Below, piece after piece: positions 13,274 through 24,000 of a DNA stretch of 64,000 bases. The translations under genes were made by a program, and so were the position numbers. The notes beneath the pieces were generated by a model. The model did no database searches. It was not told the DNA's origin and was given only the letters and a program-made list of their open reading frames with translations. The DNA comes from Romanomermis culicivorax. Taxonomy: Eukaryota > Nematoda > Enoplea > Mermithida > Mermithidae. Where the stretch lies: assembly GCA_963922205.1 (NCBI GenBank), contig CAWUHX010000095.1, positions 806,001-870,000 on the forward strand, in the 5' to 3' direction. The first letter of the stretch is position 1. Each line of letters starts with the position of its first letter.

Positions 13274-13510
13274 GGAATATTTTTAAGCCTGGTTCAGACT
13301 TCTGCTCGTAACATGCTCGGAGCTGTGCTCGGAGATGATCAGCGAGCACAGCTCCAAGCAAGCTGCGCGCCGAGCATGTTCAGCGAGCAAAGATTTGTTC
13401 GGCGAGCAGAACCCCGAGCACAAAAAATTTGCTCGCTGAGCATGCTTGGGGTAGTGGAAAATTCTTCTACTCCTCCGAGCATGCTCAGCGAGCAACACGT
13501 GTTATAAGCA
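13274..13510. mobile_element. Palindromic element built on GCTCGGCGAGC
   Basis: Begins TAAGCCTGGTTCAGACTTCTGCTCG and continues as overlapping palindromes of the type GAGCATGCTC / GCTCGCTGAGC. A related end in inverted orientation (GTATGAACCGGGCTTTA) lies at 18402-18418, and a smaller GCTCG-rich copy occupies 18298-18418. These appear to be partial copies of one MITE family with AAGCCCGGTTCATACTTCTG-like ends. Confidence 0.5.
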
Positions 13511-13601
13511 TAGGCACGTCCCAGATGGGGCTAATTTATCAAAAATTGAACAATGCGCGCATGACCAATGCGAAATTTTGCGCATTCTGACCGGTTGGTA
13601 G

Positions 13602-14831
13602 TAGGGATGTATCGGGCCAGAGAATATCAGGGAGGGTCAGGCAGCAGAAATACCAAGTCGGGTCAGAGACTTATAGCAAAGCCGGTCAAGGGTCAAAAAA
13701 TATGTTCCGTTCATAAAGTGTACCTAACACAAACACATAATCGCCATGTTACATGTTGTTTATTTTTTATTGTAAATATAAATAATGAAAAATGACTCAA
13801 CTTATTACTTTTAAATACTAATTGCTGTTTTGAGAAACGAGACAGGGAAATGAGAAATAAACAAAATCTTTCTGTCATTCAAGACAAAAAACGAAAATCA
13901 ATCCAATCTACGATTATTGGAAATGAATCAAAAAATCTGAAATGTTAGCCACGGATGGCATGTCTGCCGAAAGATATTTGTTTAGAATTTCATTTTTTGC
14001 TTAATCTCAAAAACTGCTCCTTGAAAACTTCCTCTCAGGTACAAGACTTATTTTTGTCTCTTTTTTATTAAATGCTTGTAAATAGAAGAATGACCAACAT
14101 TGGTCATTGTTCACACGAAGGTTTTACTATAGAACTTTAACACAATAGAAATTATAGAACACCCAATTTGAAACAGTATTTTGTCTCAAAAAGTTTTGGA
14201 CACCATATCATTGCTTTTAAAATGCTATTGTTGAATAATTCTTCGTGAATTATGGAAATTGAACGATTTTTAAGCATACTTTTTCAGGAGGTGGAGGCCA
14301 AAATTCATCAACCATTGTGTCCATAATGCTTTGAAGGAAAAAATCACATTGTGATAAAATTCAACGTTTTTCTTGTATAAATGATAACTAAAAGTGATTT
14401 AAGATTTACACTTACCCAGTAAATAATCACATGCAGGGGGGATTAATGCAAGAATTGCTATCGAAAACAGAAATTATCGATAATAGCTAGCCCAAAAAAC
14501 CATCGGCCGATATTTAAAAAAGTCAATAACAGCCGATGCCAATACATCGATCATTCGCTACCTTCTTTGGAAAACTATTATCGAGAAAATTTCATTTTTG
14601 AAATGTATGTAATAATGACTGAATTAATCTCAAGTAGAGTAAAATTTCATCTGTTTTTTCTTCTAACAGGGAAAATGATCAACTGAATTTTTTGACCCGT
14701 GACCTTCAAAGCACAGAGGTATCCTGGATAACGGGTAAGATTAAGAGTCTTTTTTCTTCTTTCGGGTTCAGTCAGAAAATATCGGGTAGGATCAAGTAGC
14801 ATACCTGGTCAGGAGGTCCGATACATCCCTA
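13602..14831. mobile_element. Non-autonomous transposon with TAGGGATGTATCGG termini
   Basis: TAGGGATGTATCGGGCC at the left end is matched by CCGATACATCCCTA at the right end. Both subterminal regions contain GGTCAGG/GGTCAAG repeats. No transposase is seen inside. The short inverted ends are hAT-like in style, but the flanking 8 bases do not match, so the class is unproven. Confidence 0.55.
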
Positions 14832-15330
14832 ATCGCTAAATTTATTTGTGGAATTTCATTTTTTTGTTATAAAGTTTTTGACGTGTCTATTCGAAAAAAT
14901 TATCAGATGATGAAAAATTCTACCTTATTGTACTCAGTGTTTTTTTGTATTCGGTCTATTTGTACTGGTACAAATGACCTCTCAAAAACCGTTTGTACTC
15001 CAAAATTTGCGAAAATTTGCTTAAATTTGCTGAAAAAAGCATTTATTGTAATAAAATGCAACAAACATTATGTGAAATATAAATATGTTGGCCATTTTCA
15101 CGAGACACATAAGAATACTACAAATATGCACACATAAAACAGTTGATCATGAGGCACAGAACATGCACTATAGTCTTTTCTTGAAATGCTTCCAAATAAT
15201 GAAAGTGGAAAGCAAGTAGTATTTTAGATTTTTGCGATTTTCTGATAAAAAATATATCGTGTAGGACTGGAAATTGGTGAGCGTACTGACCTAAACTTCA
15301 ACAAATTTTTCGAATGAAAAATTTTACAGT

Positions 15331-15338
15331 AAGAACTT
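15331..15338. repeat. Left 8-bp target-site duplication
   Basis: AAGAACTT, repeated exactly at 17830-17837 on the far side of the foldback element. Confidence 0.7.
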
Positions 15339-17829
15339 TCGTGACCGGACATTAGAGCGCGGGACAATAGAGCGCAGGACAATAGAGCGCAGGACAATAG
15401 AACGCAGGGACATTAGAGCGCGGGACAATAGAGCGCAGGGACATTAGAGCGCATCTGTTGGTTCGAAAAAAATTTAACCAACGTTCCACAGTCTGAATGG
15501 ACGCGCATTTTAAAATTGTTTTTGGACATGAAAAAAGAGTATTATGCAAGCAGCTTTATTTCAAAAGTTGACAAAGTTTTCAAAAGCTGACAAAAATCTC
15601 CGTTTGATTCTGAATGCGAGTTAGAAATTTAAGATGAATTCGAAAATAACAAAATGAAACAATTTTATTCAAAGGTTCAAAGGTCAAATATTTGCGATTT
15701 TTTCTGTCTTTCGCAACTTTTGTGTGAAAGATTTGCATACCCCATCTTTTTACTAAATACTCAAACAAGCATTGATCCCGCTCTTTATCTACTCGCCACT
15801 CGTCGACGCAGGAATTTGTTGACGCGGAATTTTTTTTACAATTTTCAAAATTTTTATTAAATTAATTGCATTGATATATTTTTTCTTTTTTTTCCTTAAA
15901 TCTCTTCAAAAAACGAAACAATGGGGCAACTGGCAAGAAAATAAAAACGATAGATTAAAGAAGAAAGAAGAAAAAATGCGAAAAAAGTAAATTTTGGCTA
16001 CAGTATATGATTATGGTTTTGCAGATTCCTAATAATTTTCGTTTAAAAATTATCTTGATAAGTTTTATTTTTTGGAACATGAGTATACAAGGCGTAGTCG
16101 TCCCCTCTCCCTGCATCCACCACGGCATTGCCCTGTGCTCTAATGTCCGCGCTCTATTGTCCTGCGCTCTAATGTCCCTGCGCTCTAATGTCCCCCGCTC
16201 TAATGTTCTTGCGCTCTATTGTCCTGCGCTCTAATGTCCCTGCACTCTATTGTCCTGCGCTCTATTGTCCGCGCTCTAATGTCGCTGCGCTCTAATGTCC
16301 GTGCTCTAATGTCCTGTGCTCTAATGTTCCTGCGCTCTACTGTCCTGCACTCTAATGTCCCTGCGCTCTATTGTCCCGCGCTCTAATGTCCTTGCGCTCT
16401 ATTGTCCTGCGCTCTAATGTCCCTGTGCTCTACTGTCCTGCGCTCTAATGTTTCTGCGCTCTAATGCCCGCGCTCTAATGTCCGCGCTCTAATGTCCACG
16501 CTCTATTGTCCACGCTCTATTGTCCTGCGCTCTAATGTCCCTGCGCTCTATTGTCCCCCGCTCTAATGTCCTTGCGCTCTATTGTCCTGCGCTCAAATGT
16601 CTCTGCGCTCTATTGTCCTGCGCTCTAATGTCCCTGTGCTCTACTGTCCTGCGCTCTAATGTTTCTGCGCTCTAATGCCCGCACTCTAATGTCCGCGCTC
16701 TAATGTCCACGCTCTATTGTCCACGCTCTATTGTCCTGCGCTCTAATGTCCCTGCGCTCTATTGTCCTGCACTCTAATGTCCCTGCGCTCTATTGTCCCG
16801 CGCTCTAATGTCCTTGCGCTCTATTGTCCTGCGCTCTAATGTCCCTGTGCTCTACTGTCCTGCGCTCTAATGTTTCTGCGCTCTAATGCCCGCGCTCTAA
16901 TGTCCGCGCTCTATTGTCCACGCTCTATTGTCCACGCTCTATTGTCCTGCGCTCTAATGTCCCTGCGCTCTATTGTCCCGCGCTCTAATGTCGCTGCGCT
17001 CTAATGTCCGTGCTCTAATGTCCTGTGCTCTAATGTTCCTGTGCTCTACTGTCCTTGCGCTCTATTGTCCCGCGCTCTATTGTCCCTGCGCTCTATTGTC
17101 CCGCGCTCTAATGTCCGCGCTCTACTGTCCTGCGCTCTAATGTTTCTGCGCTCTAATGTCCGCGCTCTAATGTCCGCGCTCTAATGTCCACGCTCTATTG
17201 TCCACGCTCTATTGTCCTGCGCTCTAATGTCCCTGCGCTCTATTGTCCCGCGCTCTAATGTCGCTGCGCTCTAATGTCCGTGCTCTAATGTCCTGTGCTC
17301 TAATGTTCCTGCGCTCTACTGTCCTTGCGCTCTATTGTCCCGCGCTCTATTGTCCTGCGCTCAAATGTCTCTGCGCTCTATTGTCCTGCGCTCTAATGTC
17401 CCTGTGCTCTACTGTCCTGCGCTCTAATGTTTCTGCGCTCTAATGCCCGCGCTCTAATGTCCGCGCTCTAATGTCCACGCTCTATTGTCCACGCTCTATT
17501 GTCCTGCGCTCTAATGTCCCTGCGCTCTATTGTCCTGCGCTCTAATGTCCTTGCGCTCTATTGTCCTGCGCTCTAATGTCCCTGTGCTCTACTGTCCTGC
17601 GCTCTAATGTTTCTGCGCTCTAATGCCCGCGCTCTAATGTCTGCGCTCTAATGTCCACGCTCTATTGTCCACGCTCTATTGTCCTGCGCTCTAATGTCCC
17701 TGCGCTCTATTGTCCCGCGCTCTAATGTCCTTGCGCTCTATTGTCCTGCGCTCAAATGTCTCTGCGCTCTAATGTCCGCGCTCTAATGTCGCTGCGCTCT
17801 ATTGTCCCGCGCTCTAATGTCTCGGTACC
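15339..17829. mobile_element. Foldback element with minisatellite arms, 2.49 kb
   Basis: The left arm (15351-15452) is a short array of GGGACAATAGAGCGCAG-type units. The right arm (16126-17822) is about 1.7 kb of the same 14-17-base unit in inverted orientation (GCGCTCTAATGTCC / GCGCTCTATTGTCC). A spacer of about 670 bases without a recognised gene separates them. The whole is bounded by the exact 8-bp duplication AAGAACTT, so it inserted as a unit. The layout is that of Drosophila foldback/Galileo-like elements: short ends, tandem-repeat arms and an 8-bp duplication. No transposase was seen. Right-arm units also form higher-order blocks of roughly 200-250 bases, which suggests segmental amplification. 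Confidence 0.75.
16126..17822. repeat. Minisatellite array (14-17-base units), right arm
   Basis: More than 100 head-to-tail units of GCGCTCTA(A/T)TGTCC with variable CT/C/G linkers. Open frames across it (for example 17243-17443) are artefacts of the repeat. Confidence 0.85.
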
Positions 17830-17837
17830 AAGAACTT
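17830..17837. repeat. Right 8-bp target-site duplication
   Basis: AAGAACTT, an exact match to 15331-15338. Confidence 0.7.
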
Positions 17838-19031
17838 TACGTAAACGATTTTGACCACAGTACTAATTTGTGTCACTTTTCTATTTGGAAGCATTTTATA
17901 AAAAACAAACTATAGTAAAATACTCCACAAAAAGTTTTTACTATTATGCCATAGCTGCTAGTTTGTGGTTATCGATGCGGACGCACAACAAACAAGTCCA
18001 TTGATACTGAATTCTGACAGCTGTTGTGTGGCAAAACTTTCTTTGGTCCTAAAATTTTCGTTTGTACTGGTACAAACGGAGACAAAATTTTCGTTTGTAC
18101 TCTGGATCATTTCGTTTGTACCGTACAAAAAAAATCTGATAGTACTTAATCAAAAAAAATTCCTGTGGCACGTTTGATCCCCTGATTACAAGAACATCAG
18201 GAAAAAGACCGTGTCTTCAAAGAAATTCAGAAAAAATTAAGTATTCAAGGTATTGATTTTACGATTCATACATGGAAAGAAATAAGTATGCATTTTAGGG
18301 GAAAAATTTGCTCGCGAAGTATGAACCAACTCCGAGAGCACGCTCGGCGAGCAAGGTGCTCGCCGAGCATGCTAGGGGTAAATTTGTTCGCCGAACAGAA
18401 GTATGAACCGGGCTTTAGTTCGATCCACAGTGCCGCAAGGTACTGCTATTCCTGTGAGACATTTGGAACGATAATCTGCAAATTGATCAACTACCTCAGA
18501 AAACAAGCATTCACGATTATCCGCACTGCTTGTTTCGACTAAATTCACGTCAATTCGCGCATATGAGCTCGTGCGCTCCTTGTATAAAAATGTTATGCAA
18601 TATTGAAGAGCAGTCTCGAAATGTATCCAGGTAGTCGCGATAGCATGTGTCTCGCTTCGGCTTCTGATTGGTGGTCGTAGAATTTCATAATCAAGACAAT
18701 GGTTGCTCGTTCTGAAAATTTTGAATTAATTTTCAATCGTGAGTCTTTTTTAAATCAAGCTCATGATAATTTTTTATGCGTGCTAATCTTGACTTTGTGC
18801 GTGAAATTGTAAATTGATTTTCCGGACATTTCCGAAATATTGTGATGTAGAACTTGATTTATGATGTGCGTTTTTGTATGCTTCATCGAAGGTTGTGACC
18901 CGTTATCTCGAACGTCACTTTTCCTCGAATAAAGAATAAAATTCCCGTTAGAGTTAGCTCGATCAATGCTATTTTTCTTCAGAAGAATTTTTATGCTCAG
19001 CATCCTGTTACCTCGAATGTACAATTAAGCA

Positions 19032-19073
19032 GCATGAGCCTAAGTGGAAGTCTAAGCCTGAGCCTGAGTCTAA
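19032..19073. repeat. Telomere-like repeat, left fragment
   Basis: Degenerate GCCTAAG/GCCTGAG units directly left of a palindromic MITE. The array resumes at 19324, so the MITE split one array. Confidence 0.7.
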
Positions 19074-19323
19074 AGGCCCTGTCATACTTCACCGCGCGAC
19101 GCTGCGCGGCCGCGCGGTACCGCCTTTGAAGTATGAATAGGTTTTTGTAATTTTTGCGGCGCCCCGTCAGGTTTCAACTAAACCAATACACATTTTTTGA
19201 GAAGAGCAAAATCCAAAAGTAAAAAAGCGGCGCCGTACGGCGCCGCGCGCTACCGCGCGGCGAGGTATGACAAGCCACCGCGCGGTACTGCGCGGCGCCG
19301 CGCGGCGAAGTATGACAGGGCCT
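19074..19323. mobile_element. Palindromic MITE inserted in telomere-like array
   Basis: Ends AGGCCCTGTCATACTTC and GAAGTATGACAGGGCCT are exact inverted copies. The interior is rich in GCGCGG/GGCGCCGC palindromes. TAA flanks both sides (19071-19073 and 19324-19326), a 3-bp duplication as made by PIF/Harbinger elements. About 250 bp, no coding capacity. Confidence 0.75.
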
Positions 19324-19535
19324 TAAGCCTAAGCCTAAGCCTAAGCCTGAGCCTAAGCCTAAGCCTAAGCCTAAGCCTAAGCCTAAGCCTAAGCCTAAGC
19401 CTAAGCCTAAGCCTAAGCCTAAGCCTAAGCCTAAGCCTAAGCCTAAGCCTAAGCCTAAGCCTAAGTCTAAGCCTAAGCCTAAGCCTAAGCCTAAGCTTAA
19501 GCCTAAACTGAAGTCTAAGCCTAAGCCTACATCTA
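19324..19535. repeat. Interstitial telomeric repeat (GCCTAA)n
   Basis: About 30 copies of GCCTAA, the complement of the nematode telomere unit TTAGGC, with scattered variants (GCCTGA, GTCTAA, GCTTAA) that increase toward 19500. Internal location and the variants indicate an interstitial array rather than a chromosome end. Confidence 0.9.
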
Positions 19536-19719
19536 AGCCTATTTGGTGAGAAAATAAAATTTTGAAATTGCACAGAATTTTTGTATTTGCCTAATCATTA
19601 TTTCATGTAACGGTGCATTGCTAACATCGGAGTTTTATAATTACACCTACTAGACCTCCCAGGTAATGGGACGGTGACGATCCGTTCAGTTCCTTTCTGT
19701 CGAAAAAGGCAGGAATAAA

Positions 19720-20690
19720 TGGCCCATCGAGTGTATCTCCATTCCTTGAATATCTTTTTTCTCCAAAAGCCCCGATTCCCTGAAAGTTCCATTTCTCCGA
19801 AGAATGCTTTAAATCAAAAATTGATTTTCCCTTTTCCCCGAAATTTTCAATTCCCGTTGCTCCCAAAAATAGAAAAAGGCTATTTTCAGATTATATTTTG
19901 TAAATGGCTATTTTTCCGTGGAAACATTGTAAATTGTAAGTTCCCACGGCTCAAAAAAATTTTTTCCCACGAAACTTCACAAAAAAATTTGCACCGTAAT
20001 AGACATTAGTGTATTAAAATGTCGCTGAAGTTTAAATTATTGCCAAAAAATAAATGGCTAAGATTTGTTGTTAACGTTGTTACTCGATGGAAGTGACTGT
20101 CATTAGGTGTGAGAATGCTATGGTACGTACTAAATTAAAATCATAGGCGCCGAACCAAGACGCCCTGATGTACGCCCGAGTTGATCTACAACTTTCCACA
20201 GCAAAACTCAACTTTATTCAACAGAGAGCTTTATGACCGGTGGTGCTTTAAATCAAATTTAACTGAACAAGCAGCTGTTTTTGCGCCGTGTCTCGTACTT
20301 ATTGGGATGATGTCAGTGTTAAATAAACGATATGTGAGGAAAACATCATGTATGTCTATATCTCAGTCCCTGGGGATTAACCAAAAATTTCCTTTATTAG
20401 GTAATTTTTGACTTTTTTAAAAATATTTTGATTTGCTACTGAAATTCAGACTCCCAAAAAGGCTACGTACTAAATCTTTTCCGAGGGGTCGGGAATAAAA
20501 TTTTATTAATGATTCGTGTTGTCGAGAATGTTACTTTATTCAATATTCGGAGAATCGGGACGTTCGGGAAACAGGGACTAATGCATTGCTTGGGGAAACG
20601 GGAATTGGGTTCATTATTCGAGGAATCGAGACCTTCGGGTAATAGGGATTAGGGCATTCGGGAAAAAGGGATTTTCGGGAAATTAGGACA
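19720..20690. mobile_element. Possible foldback element with TTCGGGAA-type arms
   Basis: Units such as CCCCGATTCCCTGAA at 19735-19870 are mirrored by GAATCGGGACGTTCGGGAAA-type units at 20540-20690. This would be a pair of inverted arms around about 670 bases. Ends are not defined and no duplication was found. Confidence 0.35.
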
Positions 20691-20902
20691 CAATCAAACA
20701 TTAAGTGGCCGTTCTTCGTATTCTGTACTTTATTTTTTCTTCCCATAAACCGTACTTCGAAAGGAGGCAAAGTTCGACTTATGTGTTGATTCACATCCAA
20801 ATGCCGACATTTTACACTTGACCACACTAAACTAATTTGAGAAATTGTTTAATCGCTTACTCTTTCTACTAGCTATTGCATCTTCTCCAAAACCTTAGGT
20901 CG

Positions 20903-21032
20903 ATGGACAAAAACGATCCGCCCGAATACTGTAGCGATCAACCACCTTTACCCTTGACCTTGAGTAGCAGTTCTCCGTCCACTTTGTCGGGCAATCAAAT
21001 GGACGAAGAGTCAATGTCCGTTGACGCGATAG
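20903..21032 (+). CDS. Exon 1, IRE1-like gene
   Basis: Starts ATGGACAAAAACGATCC and includes the PPEY motif. Ends phase 1 before GTTAGC. CTTAG lies 4 bases upstream of the ATG and could be a trans-splice or intron acceptor, so an upstream non-coding exon is possible. Confidence 0.6.
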
Positions 21033-24000
21033 GTTAGCAACCATTACATAAGTATTGAACTCATAGTCACTGGCTATCAGTTATAAGTGAACAGACCCTG
21101 TTGCTGGTACTCGCCAGCCCTGACGATTGGTCGGTTCCTATACTTTTTTCGTGGATGACAGGTCAAATTGGGGTGGTGCTCAAGATTTGAAGTATTCGCA
21201 TTACAATCAAATTGTTTCCGGCCCATTTCACTGTCGGTGTTAGTCATATCGGTCGTTAGTGCTTCTGGTGGCTACCCATCTTATAACGTTTAAGCCTAAG
21301 CCTAAGCTTAGGCCTGAGCCTAAGCCTAAGCCTATTGACTGCAGGTTCGTACTCTAGGTACTTTTACGTTAAAGTTATAAGATAAATATAACAAGATAAG
21401 CCTATAAGATAAATATAACAAGATAAGTTATAAGATAAGCCTAAAGTTACTCTAGGTACCTTTTGCATTACACACGTTATAAGATGGGTGGCCACCAGGC
21501 GCACTAATAGCGGTATATCGGGCCCCAAAATTATGAATAGAATTATTGAAGTCATCATAACCAAAATGTTCACACGCGGGTACCGACAGTCAGTTATTAA
21601 ATGAAATCAAGACATAAATTGATCTTCTACTGGAAGTTAGGCTATCTTTAACGCACTTGCATCCAGTTGAACTTATTGTCCAGGCACGGCTAGTGACACC
21701 ATGCCACTCGAATGTGAGCGCCTTTACGGATTCCAAATCCCAATTATTCGTCGTCTGTCTGTGCTGGAAGTTTGAAAAAGTATACTCTTGACACTTTTTG
21801 CGATAAACGCGAATCCGGAAAATCTGTATACACAGCTCTTGCTTTCACCTATTCATTGCATGTAATTTTCTATAGATTGGTGTCGAAGTTCCAAATATTC
21901 ACAGTGGTCCAAAAAAGGGGTCCGCCTAGGAAACCTGTACTATATTTCCCACATCCAGCCATGTAAGGATGTACGGATTTTGTTTTTCAGGTAGCCTACT
22001 GAATGTAGTTTTTTCTTGTGTTAAAATTCTATTCACATAGCTATAGTCAGTCTTTCTTGCCATTTTTCGATAGAAAACTGTAATTACCAATTCATATTTT
22101 CACGAATTTCTGCTAAAACTATGTCGCATAGGAGATTAAATGACCATATCGCATAGATGCAGAGGTAGGATGGGGAAAACTTCCTGCTTGGGTTCCCAAA
22201 TACCCCTGCCTGACTTTTTAAATATAGAAAAAAGTGATCCTTGACTCTTACCTGAACCTTTTGAAACTGATCAAAAAATTGTCCAAAAATGGTTTTTTGC
22301 TAAAACTGATCGTTTTGAAAAAGATTTTTACCTCGCCTCAGTTTTTTCCCGAATTTTCCCGTTTAGACTCTCCCGCCTGGAAAATTCTTGTCATGCATGT
22401 CTGCTTGCAATTCGTTTCATGCTTTCAACGTTCACCTGTTGGCACATAATACAGGGTGAGCCGAAAAAAGGCGACCGGTGCTGACTTTCATAACGTTCAA
22501 ATGGAGGAAGCTAAAATCTTATGTTCCTAGCGTTTATGGTTACTGTATAACCAGAAATTTCGTAAAAGTGGTCATTTTTCAAAAAGTAAAAGTTGTGAAA
22601 TCAAAGTAAAAATTGTCCTATTGTGAAAAAAGTTTTAAAAGGCTGTTAACACACAATAATATTTTTAAAATCACACAGATTTGTAATTTACACGAAATTT
22701 AAAGTCATCAACTTCTTGTTTCAATATGGCAAAATTTCGCCAAAATCATGCGCTTTCGTTTTGAACTTTGAAAAATCAAAATAAAAGCAAAATCAATTAT
22801 GTCATTGACCAGATCGAAAAACGATTGAAATTATTGGTGAAACAGAAAGTAGGACACACCAAAACGATTCTCTTGTAGTTTCCAGCTGTTATATAGTTCT
22901 TATGATTGGATTTATTTTACTTTTTCTGTTGTAAAACATGTTGATTTTTGTCATTTTTGAGTAATTTTTCAAAATGTGCTATTTGCAAAAAATCGACGTT
23001 TAGTATTTTTGATTCCAGTCAGTCGATATTCGAGAAATCTGATTGAAGCTTTGCACTTTTTATGCCAGGTGTTTTATCTATCGACGGCAGCGAACCGCAT
23101 TAATAAAGCTTCACTCATTTGAAAGTTATGAAAGTCAGTACCGGTCGCTTTTTTTTGGCTCACCCTGTATAACTTCTTAACAATGTGATTTTTTAATTGA
23201 CACCAGGGGACGGTTGCATCAACTAAACCTAAGGCTAAACTCGAGCTCGATTTTAACTGTTAAACCTGAGGTTTAGCTAAACTAGACGTCAGGTTTAACT
23301 TTTAGCGGTTGCATCAAACATCTCGAGCTCGACTTTAGCTAAACCTGAGGTTTAACTCGAGCTCGGTCACAACTAAGTAAACAACACTTTTCTTTGGAAA
23401 TAAAAATGTGCCACTGTGCATACTTTCTGCATTGTATGTGTCATATAGCCATAAAGTCAGTTTGTTGTGTCCAATTTTTTGCCGAAGAAAGGAACCCTAC
23501 GTTTTTTTATTCCACTTTTTGAAATATGAGTGAAAAAAATCTTCTCAGCCAAATTGGACTACAAAAGAAGATTTGTGGTTGCGTGAACTCTGTTTGGAGC
23601 ATCGCAACATTTAATTCTGTGCTCCGCAATCCAGAAACTGCAAAGAAGAAGGAACTACAATGAAAAGTATAGCGGACGAAGGGATTATTTCTGCCTCGAA
23701 AAACCCTATCGCACTCCACATTTCGATTAAGTAATCGCAGCCGCAGAAAGTCCATTCGTATTACTCATGAGGCATAAACAGCGAAAAAGAAACCAACTAT
23801 TGTATAACTCTTGCATAACAAATGGGAAAAAACAATAACACGCAAATTGAAGTACACTCTCAGGGCGGTAAGTTTGTTGGCCGATTAAAATAATCCAAGA
23901 TTACGTTTAATCCCCGATTATGTAATCGTCGATTAAAATTTAATCGGCGATTAAAATAATCGGTAAATTCGTCAGCCGATTAAAGGACGATTACGCAATC

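Noticed and set aside
15351-17822. Possible CRISPR-like array because of regular short repeats
   Set aside because: Units are contiguous and degenerate, with no unique spacers, in a eukaryotic foldback element.
19032-19535. A true chromosome end
   Set aside because: Unique sequence and genes continue on both sides, the array is short and degenerate, and a transposon interrupts it.
19197-19573. Open frames rich in SLSLSL or RLRLRL
   Set aside because: Translations of the telomere-like GCCTAA array.
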